Below are positions 33,777 through 44,564 of a DNA stretch of 49,280 bases, piece by piece. The translations under genes were made by a program, and so were the position numbers. The stretch spans positions 1 to 49,280 of the forward strand of contig PMYL01000028.1 of NCBI GenBank assembly GCA_003170825.1, given 5' to 3'. How positions within the stretch are numbered: the first letter of the stretch is position 1; each line of letters begins with the position of its first letter. The DNA comes from Acidobacteriaceae bacterium (GTDB lineage Bacteria > Acidobacteriota > Terriglobia > Terriglobales > Acidobacteriaceae). The notes beneath the pieces are model-generated. The model worked only from the letters and a program-made list of their open reading frames with translations, did not search any database and was not told the origin of the DNA.

Positions 33777-36700
33777 AGCCCGAACTTGGTATCGCCGGAC
33801 GCCTTGCTCACTCCTTTCTCAACTCCAAGCTGACGCCGCTCTTTATTGCCGCGTCGCTGGCCCTTGGAATCTTCGCGGTCGCTATCATTCCCCGCGAAGA
33901 GGAGCCGCAGATTCTGGTTCCGATGCTGGACATAGCCACCGCAATGCCGGGCGCATCCCCGGCGGAGGTGGAACAGCGCGTGACGCTGCCCATCGAGAAC
34001 CTGGTGCATCAGATCTCCGGCGTCGAGTATGTGTACTCGACATCGGCTCCCGGACAAAGCCTGGTGATCGTACGCTTTCTGGTCGGCACGCCCCAGGAAG
34101 ACGCGCTGATCAAGGTTTACAGCAAGCTTTACTCGAACTTCGATCGCATGCCGCCCGGAGCTTCGCAACCGCTCATCAAGGCCCGCTCCATCGACGATGT
34201 TCCCATCCTTGCCCTGACGTTGTGGGGCGAGCATTACAACGGCTATCAGCTTCGCGCCATCGCCGCTGAGATGCAACACAACATCGAGCAGATTTCCGAT
34301 GTATCGGAAACGGCGATCATCGGCGGGCTTCCGCGCACCATGCGTGTGGTGCTCAGCACCGAGAAGCTGAGTGCCTACGGCCTATCGCCGATGGCCATTG
34401 TCGGTCATCTGCAAGCTGCAAATGCGAGCGCGCAGGCAGGGAGCTTTGCCGAGAACAACCAGGAGGTTCGGGTTGACGCGGGCAACCTCTTCACCAATCG
34501 GGAGGATTTGGAAGCCGTGGTGGTAGGCGTGGTTCGCGGGCATCCGGTGTATCTGCGTGACGTTGCCGAGAAAATCGTCGACGGCGCCGCGGAGCCGGCG
34601 AACTATGTGGTCTATGGCACGGCGAACGCGGGCACTCCAGCTTCGTCAACCGCGCGCCAGTATCCCGCGGTGACCATCACCGCGGCCAAGCGCAAGGGTA
34701 CCAACGCCACCGATATTGCCAACGCGGTTCTCAAGCGAGTGCATGATATGCAGGGCGTGACTGTGCCCAACGACGTGACGGTGACAACCACCCGGAATTA
34801 CGGTGAGACGGCGAAGGATAAATCGGACGAGCTACTCGAACACTTACTGCTGGCTACTTTGTCGGTAACTCTGCTTGTAGCACTCTTCCTGGGGTGGCGC
34901 GAATCCGGTGTGGTGCTGCTGGCTATTCCGGTCACACTCGCGCTCACTATGACCGTGTTCTATCTCCTCGGCTACACCATCAATCGCGTAACTCTCTTCG
35001 CTTTGATTTTTAGTATCGGCATTCTCGTCGATGACGCCATCGTTGTCGTCGAGAATATGGTGCGCCACTTCCGGCTTCCGGAGAACCACGGCCGGTCGAT
35101 GAGTGAAGTCGCGGTTGAAGCGGTCGCCGAGGTGGGTAACCCCACCATTCTGGCCACCTTCGCCGTAATCGCGGCGGTACTGCCCATGGCCTTTGTCCGC
35201 GGCCTGATGGGACCCTACATGCGGCCCATCCCCGTGGGCGCTTCGGCGGCGATGCTTTTCTCGCTGCTGGTTGCCTTTGTAGTTTCTCCCTGGGCTGCGC
35301 TCCGGCTGCTTGGCAGGCATCTTCAAGGGGCCAAGCTACTGGAACCGGAGACCGAGAACTGGCGGACCAGGCTCTATCGCCGCATCATGACGCCGCTGAT
35401 CCAATCCAAGCGCAATCGCCTGCTATTTTTTATTGGCGTGGCTGTGCTTTTTCTGATCTCGGTGGCGCTTGTACCCCTGGGATTGGTGCGGGTGAAGATG
35501 CTGCCATTCGACAACAAGAGCGAACTGCAAGTTGTCATCAATATGCCCGACGGCACGCCGCTTGAACAGACAGCGCGCGTTGCACAAGCGCTCGGCGATG
35601 AACTTGCGCGGCAGCCGGATGTACTGAACTACCAGACTTACACCGGAACCTCCGGGCCGTATAACTTCAACGGTCTGGTGCGCCACTACTATATGCGCAG
35701 CCAGCCGAATCAAGCAGACATCCAGGTGAACCTGCTGCCTGCAAAGCAGCGCAGCGTGCAGAGCCATGCAATCGCCAAGCGGCTTCGTCCGCTATTGGAC
35801 GCAATCGGCAACCAGTACGGCGCGCGCATTCAGGTCAGCGAGGTTCCGCCAGGGCCTCCGGTCATCCAGACGTTGGTGGCTGAGGTCTACGGTCCCGACC
35901 TGGATGGCCAGACGCGTGTCGCCCAGCAGATCAAGTCGATCTTTCAGCACACTCCGGGGGTTGTGGACACCGACTGGTACGTCGAAGACCCGCAACCGAG
36001 GCTTGTGATGCGTGTGGATGAAGTCAAGGCGGCGCAGCATGGCATCGCGGTCTCCGATGTAACTCATGCCCTGGCACTTGCCCTCTCAGGCACGGAGGTC
36101 GGCCTGATTCACGATCAGGCCGCAAGAGAGCCCGTGCCCGCCATTGTCGAAGTTTACCGCGCGGATCGCTCCTCCGAGCAGGGCCTGGAGAATATCCGTC
36201 TGCCCGGCGCGGACGGTGCCATGGTCTCGCTGCGGGAGTTGGTCGTGGTCGAACACAAGACCATCGAGCGCAGCATCTATCATAAGAATCTACGCCGCGT
36301 GGTTTATGTTACCGGTGACGTAGCCGGAGCGGAAGAAAGCCCGGTCTACGCCATCCTGAAGATGAACAAGGACCTCGACCATCTCACTCTTCCGGCCGGA
36401 TACACCCTGGCCCGCTACAACGCGTCGATGCCGGAGTCCACGGACCACTACTCGATGAAGTGGGACGGCGAATGGCACATCACCATCGAGGTCTTTCGCG
36501 ATATGGGGCTGGCGTTTGCCGCCGTGCTTATTCTCATTTATGTGCTGGTGGTTGGCTGGTTCCGATCCTTCATCGTGCCGCTGATCATCATGGCTCCGAT
36601 TCCGCTTACGCTGGTGGGCATTATGCCGGCGCACGCGATACTGGGCGCATTCTTCACGGCGACATCGATGATCGGCTTCATTGCCGGGGCAGGAATTATC

Positions 36701-37030
36701 GTGCGCAACTCGATCATCCTCGTCGACTTCATCGAACTCAGGATTCGCCAGGGAATGCCGTTGGCCGAAGCGGTAATCGATGCCGGAGCGACTCGCTTTC
36801 GGCCCATGCTGCTGACTGCGGCAGCGGTTGTCGTCGGCGCAAGCGTCATTCTCACCGACCCCATCTTTCAGGGACTTGCAGTGTCGCTGATTGCCGGAGC
36901 TGTCGCTTCCACGTTCCTCTCGTGGCCGACCATTCCGGTGCTTTACTTCATGGTTCACTCCGGGCACAAATCTGAGCCGTCAACCCAACCAGAAACCGAT
37001 CTCGAATCCGATCAAGGAGACTCCCTATGA
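33773..37030 (+). CDS. RND-family efflux permease
   Basis: The 1085-residue inner-membrane proton-driven pump has the RND arrangement: helix 1 (LTPLFIAASLALGIFAVAIIPREEEPQI), a large periplasmic loop, helices 2-6, and then the same again. Helix 4 holds the paired Asp residues of the proton path (FSIGILVDDAIVVVENMVRHF), and the second half has FIAGAGIIVRNSIILVDFIELRIRQGMPLAEAVIDAGATRFRPMLLTAAAVVVG. It is complete. The substrate is not predictable; the DREEEPQI/VGTP-type N-terminal loop is like drug or solvent pumps rather than the heavy-metal HME type. DUF2892, methyltransferase and small-protein genes follow. Confidence 0.94.
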   Translation: MKPELGIAGRLAHSFLNSKLTPLFIAASLALGIFAVAIIPREEEPQILVPMLDIATAMPGASPAEVEQRVTLPIENLVHQISGVEYVYSTSAPGQSLVIVRFLVGTPQEDALIKVYSKLYSNFDRMPPGASQPLIKARSIDDVPILALTLWGEHYNGYQLRAIAAEMQHNIEQISDVSETAIIGGLPRTMRVVLSTEKLSAYGLSPMAIVGHLQAANASAQAGSFAENNQEVRVDAGNLFTNREDLEAVVVGVVRGHPVYLRDVAEKIVDGAAEPANYVVYGTANAGTPASSTARQYPAVTITAAKRKGTNATDIANAVLKRVHDMQGVTVPNDVTVTTTRNYGETAKDKSDELLEHLLLATLSVTLLVALFLGWRESGVVLLAIPVTLALTMTVFYLLGYTINRVTLFALIFSIGILVDDAIVVVENMVRHFRLPENHGRSMSEVAVEAVAEVGNPTILATFAVIAAVLPMAFVRGLMGPYMRPIPVGASAAMLFSLLVAFVVSPWAALRLLGRHLQGAKLLEPETENWRTRLYRRIMTPLIQSKRNRLLFFIGVAVLFLISVALVPLGLVRVKMLPFDNKSELQVVINMPDGTPLEQTARVAQALGDELARQPDVLNYQTYTGTSGPYNFNGLVRHYYMRSQPNQADIQVNLLPAKQRSVQSHAIAKRLRPLLDAIGNQYGARIQVSEVPPGPPVIQTLVAEVYGPDLDGQTRVAQQIKSIFQHTPGVVDTDWYVEDPQPRLVMRVDEVKAAQHGIAVSDVTHALALALSGTEVGLIHDQAAREPVPAIVEVYRADRSSEQGLENIRLPGADGAMVSLRELVVVEHKTIERSIYHKNLRRVVYVTGDVAGAEESPVYAILKMNKDLDHLTLPAGYTLARYNASMPESTDHYSMKWDGEWHITIEVFRDMGLAFAAVLILIYVLVVGWFRSFIVPLIIMAPIPLTLVGIMPAHAILGAFFTATSMIGFIAGAGIIVRNSIILVDFIELRIRQGMPLAEAVIDAGATRFRPMLLTAAAVVVGASVILTDPIFQGLAVSLIAGAVASTFLSWPTIPVLYFMVHSGHKSEPSTQPETDLESDQGDSL

Positions 37031-37233
37031 CAGTTGAACGCGGTGTGCGCCTCATGGCAGGCGTCATGGTGCTTTTATCGCTTGCGCTTGCGCATTTCCT
37101 TTCACCCTATTGGCTCTGGCTGGCGGTATTCGTCGGACTCAACCTGCTGCAATCGGCATTCACAAACTGGTGCCCTGCCATGAGCATCTTTCGCGCCATG
37201 GGGATGAAAGATGCCGGCTGCGGTGCGAGGTAA
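37027..37233 (+). CDS. DUF2892 small inner-membrane protein
   Basis: The 68-residue protein has two membrane segments (VRLMAGVMVLLSLALAHFL and YWLWLAVFVGLNLLQSAFT) and then NWCPAMSIFRAMGMK, the DUF2892/YgaP transmembrane signature. In other bacteria this domain is found alone or fused to rhodanese, linked to sulfur handling. It overlaps the RND stop by 4 bases (ATGA), so it is part of the efflux operon and may be a small helper subunit; this role is inferred. Confidence 0.88.
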   Translation: MTVERGVRLMAGVMVLLSLALAHFLSPYWLWLAVFVGLNLLQSAFTNWCPAMSIFRAMGMKDAGCGAR

Positions 37234-37240
37234 GGACGAT

Positions 37241-37825
37241 ATGCACGACAGACGATTTCCAGCATCGGAAGCGCACCGGCTCGACGATCCTGAGCGTTTG
37301 CTCTGGCTTCCACCAGCGGCGGTGCTCGGTGCACTGGCCGTGAGGCCCGGCGAGACGATAGCCGATGTAGGCGCTGGAACGGGATACTTCTCGCTGCCAC
37401 TGGCGAAGGCTGTCGGTCCGGAAGGCAAGGTATACGCCGTTGACGCCCAGGCCGAGATGCTCTCACTGCTCCGGCAGAAGCTTGACGCGGCGGCATTCGC
37501 TATCGTTCAGCTGATTCCTGCGGAAGCTGACCAGACCGGCCTGCCGCCATCCAGTTGCGATCTGTTCTTTCTCGCCAACATCTGGCATGAGATCGAAGAT
37601 CAATTCGCAGTTCTGCGGGAAGCCATGCGCGTTCTGAAGAAAAACGGCAGAATCGCGATTCTCGATTGGAGACCGGATGTCGACCCAAAACACGGCCCTC
37701 CGCTCGCTCATCGAGTGGACCCATCGCGCGCTATCGAGAGCCTGCGTTCGGCGGGCTTCGAGCCGGTTGCAACTGCGAATCTCGGCCGGTACTCCTGGCT
37801 CGTTCAAGGGGGGAAACATCCATGA
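37241..37825 (+). CDS. Class I SAM-dependent methyltransferase
   Basis: The 194-residue protein has a Rossmann methyltransferase fold. Motif I is IADVGAGTGYFSLPLAKAVG, the acidic residue of motif II is VYAVDAQAEML, and the later motifs are CDLFFLANIWHEIED and VLKKNGRIAILDW. The opening (DDPERLLWLPP...LGALAVRPGETIADVGAGTGYFS) is like UbiE-type small-molecule methyltransferases. ATG 37241 follows AAGGA closely. It lies eight bases after the DUF2892 gene and overlaps the next by 4 bases. It may modify a compound handled by the pump. The substrate is unknown. Confidence 0.9.
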   Translation: MHDRRFPASEAHRLDDPERLLWLPPAAVLGALAVRPGETIADVGAGTGYFSLPLAKAVGPEGKVYAVDAQAEMLSLLRQKLDAAAFAIVQLIPAEADQTGLPPSSCDLFFLANIWHEIEDQFAVLREAMRVLKKNGRIAILDWRPDVDPKHGPPLAHRVDPSRAIESLRSAGFEPVATANLGRYSWLVQGGKHP

Positions 37826-38088
37826 CGGCGCGAAAAGGCAAGCCGCGTATCAATCACAGCGAGCGAGCCAAAGATGAGGTCTACCGCCAGATGTTCCGGC
37901 TGGAGGAGAGCCGTCCTGGCGCCGAGATGGCTCTCGCGCTTGCCTTGTTGCGCGCGTGGCTCGCCGCTGAATCCAATTCTGAAAGCGGCCTGGAGCGGGT
38001 TTGGCTGAAGAACATCTCCCCCATCTGCCTTCAGATGATCGAGGCCGCTTTGCAGGCGAGGGACACTGTTAGCCCTTGTGCGCAGTGA
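37822..38088 (+). CDS. Small conserved-looking protein of unknown function in the efflux operon
   Basis: I do not recognise this 88-residue protein (MTARKGKPRINHSERAKDEVYRQMFRLEESRPGAEMALALALLRAWLAA...). It is charged at the N-terminus and then helical, with no signal or membrane segment, and has Cys near the end (SPICLQMIEAALQARDTVSPCAQ). Its ATG overlaps the methyltransferase stop by 4 bases, which places it as the last gene of the operon. Confidence 0.65.
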   Translation: MTARKGKPRINHSERAKDEVYRQMFRLEESRPGAEMALALALLRAWLAAESNSESGLERVWLKNISPICLQMIEAALQARDTVSPCAQ

Positions 38089-38188
38089 GCGGCTTCCTGA
38101 TTTTTCCGCGCGGCGAATCTCTGTTCCATCCCGCTATCGTTTATCCAGTGGAGGAATATACTGTTCTTGCTCTTGATGACACCAAACG

Positions 38189-39112
38189 ATGCGATCTGAA
38201 CTGATCCAAGCCACCGAGCTCTTGCGCCGCAACACTCCCGAAGCCGTCGAGGAGGCGATCGGGCTGCTGCAGAACACGGTCTATTCCTTCAGCATGAAAA
38301 TCTGCGGGCATCCTGAAGATGCAGAGGACACCATGCAGGAGGTGCTCTACCGTTCTCTGGAACATCTCGCAAAGATTCAAGATCCCCAGGCTCTTGCCGT
38401 ATGGCTTTATACCGTAACCAGAAACCGCTGCTGGCGCATGCGCCGCAAGCCGGCTCATGCTCCCAGCCAGACCTTCTCGCTGGATGAACTGATGCCCGAC
38501 GCAGCGGAGTTGGGGCGATTGCTGGAGGATGCCGCCGAAAGTCCTGAGGGCAATCTGCTCCACGCCGAGCAGCATCATCTGTTGCATCAGGCGGTCTTGC
38601 GCATCCCTGTGCAATTGCGCATCGTTCTTGTGCTCCACGACATGGAGGAGCTGACAACCGAACAAGTCGCGCAGATTCTTGATCTACAGCCAGGGACAGT
38701 CCGGGTTCGCCTGCATCGGGCGCGCCTTTCCGTTCGCAACGAGATGAATAGGATAGTTGAGAGAGCGCCCGCGCCGTCGGATTGCGGCAAGCCATTTAGG
38801 ATGAAGTCCAAACGCATCGCACCTAAGAGTGGACAACGCCCTGCGGAGTGCCGGGAGTTATTCCTGAACCTCTCAGAGTATCTGGATGGAAAAGTGGAAC
38901 CCCGCACCTGCGACCAGATGCGCAAGCATATCGAGGCATGTCCAGCCTGTGTGGTATTCCTGCGCGACTTGCGCGGCGCCATTGACCGCTGCCGCTCGCT
39001 CGAGGTTCCGTGTGACCCGGCTGTTGCGCTGCGCCTGCGTTCCATCCTCACCCAGGAATATCTGCGCTTGCTGGGTATGCCAAGCACAGAAATACTCTCC
39101 GTTGTGCTGTAA
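38189..39112 (+). CDS. ECF sigma factor fused to a zinc-finger anti-sigma-like domain
   Basis: Residues 1-190 are an extracytoplasmic-function sigma factor. Region 2 includes HPEDAEDTMQEVLYRSLEHLAKIQDPQALAVWLYTVTRNRCW, a linker follows, and region 4 is LHDMEELTTEQVAQILDLQPGTVRVRLHRARLSVRNEM. After a Ser/Lys/Pro-rich bridge, residues of about 220-290 carry a zinc-binding anti-sigma (ZAS) pattern: an upstream Cys (AECRELFLNLSEYLDG) and H247-x3-C251-x2-C254. Normally the anti-sigma is a separate protein, so one chain may sense redox or zinc directly. ATG 38189 is the only fitting start, and its ribosome site is weak. It lies just upstream of an OsmC-type peroxidase, which it may control. Confidence 0.9.
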   Translation: MRSELIQATELLRRNTPEAVEEAIGLLQNTVYSFSMKICGHPEDAEDTMQEVLYRSLEHLAKIQDPQALAVWLYTVTRNRCWRMRRKPAHAPSQTFSLDELMPDAAELGRLLEDAAESPEGNLLHAEQHHLLHQAVLRIPVQLRIVLVLHDMEELTTEQVAQILDLQPGTVRVRLHRARLSVRNEMNRIVERAPAPSDCGKPFRMKSKRIAPKSGQRPAECRELFLNLSEYLDGKVEPRTCDQMRKHIEACPACVVFLRDLRGAIDRCRSLEVPCDPAVALRLRSILTQEYLRLLGMPSTEILSVVL

Positions 39113-39157
39113 CGAATCCCCGCCGGCTTGTCTTTCTTTTAATGAAAGAGGAAAACC

Positions 39158-39577
39158 ATGATGGAAGTGAAGATTACGCATCTTGATCAGGTGAAGTTCT
39201 CCATTCAGTCCCGGTCGCACACGATTCTCTGCGACCAGCCAGCAGAGAATGGCGGCGAAGACTCCGGCATGACGCCCCCTGAACTGCTGCTCGCATCGTT
39301 GGGTTCCTGCGCGGCTTTCTATGCCGTGCAGTATCTAAAGACCCGCTGCCTGGCGGAGAGCGGCGTGGGGGTTTCCGTGACCGCCGACAAGCTCAAGCAG
39401 CCTGCCCGGCTTGGCAATTTCCGCGTTCATGTGTCTTGCCCCGTTCCGCTCACCGAAGAGCAGACGGAGGGGCTCATGCGGTCCGTGCATCACTGCCTGG
39501 TTCACAACACGCTCTTGACGCCGCCGGAGATCAAGATCGAGCTGGCTATTCCAGAACCGACTGCGGTTCACGTCTGA
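39158..39577 (+). CDS. OsmC-family peroxiredoxin-like protein
   Basis: The 139-residue protein has the OsmC/Ohr layout with both active cysteines: C51 in SLGSCAAFYAVQYL and C113 in MRSVHHCLVHNTLL. These proteins reduce organic hydroperoxides in the cytoplasm. The sequence is closer to the general OsmC group than to Ohr. GAGG lies just before the ATG pair at 39158/39161. It follows the sigma-anti-sigma fusion by 45 bases and may be its target, together with the efflux operon upstream. Confidence 0.92.
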   Translation: MMEVKITHLDQVKFSIQSRSHTILCDQPAENGGEDSGMTPPELLLASLGSCAAFYAVQYLKTRCLAESGVGVSVTADKLKQPARLGNFRVHVSCPVPLTEEQTEGLMRSVHHCLVHNTLLTPPEIKIELAIPEPTAVHV

Positions 39578-39769
39578 CTAGGTCGGCTACGCCTGGATTA
39601 CAGGCAAACCGGCAGCTCCCTCAGTTGACGAAAGCAGAACATCGCATGGAGTGATGCCCAAGTCCTATGAAAACCGGGAACTCTTAATTCGGACTCCGAT
39701 CAACCAATCTTACCGCGACAGGAACAGCTAGGCTAAAAACTCCTAAGTGATTGATAATAAACATGTTAA

Positions 39770-39780
39770 ATGGTGCCGGG
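39770..39780. other. Possible right attachment site in tRNA-Leu 3' end
   Basis: ATGGTGCCGGG covers the complement of the CCA end of tRNA-Leu(CAA) and recurs at 30709-30719 in direct orientation. Integrases often use a tRNA 3' end, and the integrated DNA then lies on the CCA side, as here. No integrase gene is present. Confidence 0.4.
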
Positions 39781-39858
39781 AGGGGGGGTCGAACCCCCAT
39801 GACCGCAAGGGTCGGCGGATTTTGAGCCCGCTGCGTCTGCCAGTTCCGCCATCCCGGC
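39771..39858 (-). tRNA. tRNA-Leu (anticodon CAA)
   Basis: The minus strand folds as a class II tRNA of 88 bases with encoded CCA. The acceptor GCCGGGA (5', at 39858) pairs with TCCCGGC. The anticodon stem GCGGG/TCCGC holds the loop CTCAAAA, giving anticodon CAA. A long variable arm (GACC...GGTC) and the T arm GGGGG-TTCGA-CCCCC follow. The length and long variable arm suit leucine. Confidence 0.97.
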
Positions 39859-40063
39859 TCGGGGTGGGGATATCCATCAAAAGTATCGCACAGGCCGTGC
39901 TGGCGGCGCTACAGGCCTGCCTCCCTCCACGGCTTCGGAACTCGCCCGCAAAGCCGGCCCGCAGGCACATTCGGAATGTGCCGATCCGGGCACCGTCCCG
40001 GCTTTCCACACCCATCCGCCGGCCACGGGATGTGAATCCCGTGCGACAATGGAGGCAACCGTG

Positions 40064-42579
<2,516 letters not shown>

Positions 42580-42583
<4 letters not shown>

Positions 42584-44127
42584 CCCGGCGCCTTTTTCAG
42601 GGAGTTACAGGCGAGATCGAAACAACCAGCCTCCGTGCCCCATCCTTTCGCCTTTTTTCTGGCGAAAGGGTGGGAGGCCACGAACTCTCCAATCTGGATA
42701 GAACCCAAGAAGACGACCCCAAATTGAAAGAAGAATGTGGCGTCATCGCCATCCACGGCCATCCCGACGCCGCCCGCCAGGCCTATCTCGGCCTCTACGC
42801 CCTCCAGCATCGCGGCCAGGAATCGGCCGGCATCGCCACCGCCGACGGCTACCATCTGGCCAACATCAAGGGCATGGGCCTGGTCTCTGAAATCTTCACC
42901 GACGACGTCCTCGCCAAGCTCCCCGGCCCCATGGCCATCGGCCACACCCGCTACTCCACCACCGGCGACTCGGCCCTGCTCAACGCGCAGCCCATCCGGG
43001 TGGACTCGACCAAGGGCCTCATCGCCATCGCCCACAACGGCAACCTGGTCAACCTCGGCAACGTCCGCGCCCGCCTCGAGCGCGACGGCGCATACTTCCA
43101 AACCACCTCCGACTCCGAGATCATCGTCCAGCTCATCGCCCACTCCCGCGCCTCTACGCTCGTTGACGCCATCGCCGACTCGCTCCGCCAGGTCGAGGGC
43201 GCTTTCTCCATCGTCATGATGACCCGCGACCGCATCTTCGCCGCCCGCGATCCGCGCGGCTTCCGCCCGCTCTCCATGGGCCGCATCCGCAACCTCGACG
43301 GGCCGGACACCATCGTCTTTGCCTCCGAAACCTGCGCCTTTGACCTGCTCCGCGCCGAATACGAGCGCGACGTTCTCCCCGGCGAACTGATCATGGTCAC
43401 CGAAGACGGCGTCACCAGCCGCCAATACGCCACCGGCTTCCCGCAATCCAGTTGCATCTTCGAGCACGTCTACTTCGCCCGCCCCGACAGCCGCATCTTT
43501 GGCCGCTGGGTGCAGGAGAGCCGCGACCGAATGGGCCGCCAGCTCGCCCGCGAATCCGGCGTGCCGGCGGATCTGGTCGTCCCCGTCCCCGACTCCGGCG
43601 TGACGGCGGCCATGGGATACGCCGAAGAGGCGCGCCTGCCCTTCCGCATGGGCCTCATCCGCAACCACTACGTCGGTCGCACCTTCATTGAGCCCGAGCA
43701 GCGCGTCCGCGACTTTGGCGTCCGCCTCAAGCTCAACCCCGTCCGCAACCTGCTTGAAGGCAAGCGCGTCATCCTCATCGACGACTCCATCATCCGCGGC
43801 ACCACCAGCCGCAAGATCGTCCGCATGGTTCGCGGAGCCGGCGCAAAAGAAGTCCATCTCCGCATCAGTTGCCCACCCACCATCTCCCCGTGCTTTTACG
43901 GCGTGGATACCCCCAGCAAGCGCGAGCTGATCGCCGCCAATAAGTCCGTCGAAGAAATCCGCCGCTTCATCGAAGCCGACTCGCTAGCCTACTTATCCCT
44001 CGAAGGCCTGCTCGACTGCTGCGACGGCGAAGAGCACAACGGCTACTGCACCGCCTGCTACACCGGCAACTACCCCACCCAGTGGGTCGATGTGGAAGAA
44101 ATCTTGCCGGCGACGGCTAGTTTTTAA
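42580..44127 (+). CDS. purF: Amidophosphoribosyltransferase PurF, with long repeat-derived N-terminus
   Basis: PurF makes phosphoribosylamine from PRPP and glutamine, the first step of purine synthesis. The catalytic Cys is C53 in [11 protein letters not shown], exposed after removal of a propeptide. [11 protein letters not shown], the PRPP loop [18 protein letters not shown] and cysteines for a 4Fe-4S cluster ([30 protein letters not shown]) are all present. The propeptide would be 52 residues, against about 10-15 in many relatives. Residues 19-33 are encoded by a hairpin repeat (42635-42675). The ATG overlaps the purL stop (ATGA); GTG or TTG starts closer to Cys53 are possible but lack good ribosome sites. 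Confidence 0.95.
42635..42675 (+). repeat. Dispersed hairpin repeat inside the 5' coding part of purF
   Basis: CCCATCCTTTCGCC (42639-42652) and GGCGAAAGGGTGGG (42661-42674) form a 14-bp stem with one G-T pair and loop TTTTTTCT. The flank GTGCCCCA begins at 42635. The same core (CCTTTCGC ... GCGAAAGG) recurs at 47941-47963. Confidence 0.8.
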
Positions 44128-44564
44128 GACCAGGACAACCATAGACTTGGGGCACATTTACAAAGGGAGCGGGGCCGTGTGGCTCATATCCCGGTGCCGG
44201 GGCCCGATTCCGCCATGTGCCCCCAGTCACAGGACGTTCACACTCCGGCTGTGATAGCATCCGATTTCTTAGCGATAGACGCCTGGCGGATTCATCCTCG
44301 ATTCCCCTGCACGGCGCCGGCCCAAGCCTTTATGGACGAGGTAGACGGCAGACCGGGACACGTGGCCCTCCAATCCGGCCACCTGGACGCCCTCACAGAC
44401 GTCCCCAGGTCTTCCCTGTCCCTCACTGCTTACGATTCGCGCACTCCCGCCAACTCGCCAACTTGCTACTCCCGCGAAGCGGACGCGAACTTGCCGTTTT
44501 TTTCAAAACCACAACTTTCCCCGCCCAATTTCTCGCATCAACTTGCACCCAAAAGGAGAAGTAT
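44128..44564. other. Intergenic region before the EF-G-like gene
   Basis: About 440 bases have no credible gene. GGGGCACAT at 44149-44157 is matched by ATGTGCCCC at 44215-44223, enclosing GC-rich palindromic DNA; GTGCCCC is also the flank of the dispersed repeats. The remainder has no recognisable element except the ribosome site AAAGGAGAA just before the next start. Confidence 0.5.
44149..44223. repeat. Inverted repeat with GGGGCACAT / ATGTGCCCC ends
   Basis: The nine-base ends at 44149-44157 and 44215-44223 are perfect complements, and the interior contains CCGGTGCCGGGGCCC. It lies directly downstream of purF and may serve as its terminator or be a member of the dispersed repeat family. 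Confidence 0.5.

Noticed and set aside
30709..39780. Prophage or integrative conjugative element
   Set aside because: No integrase, structural, replication or transfer genes were found; only short att-like repeats support an island.
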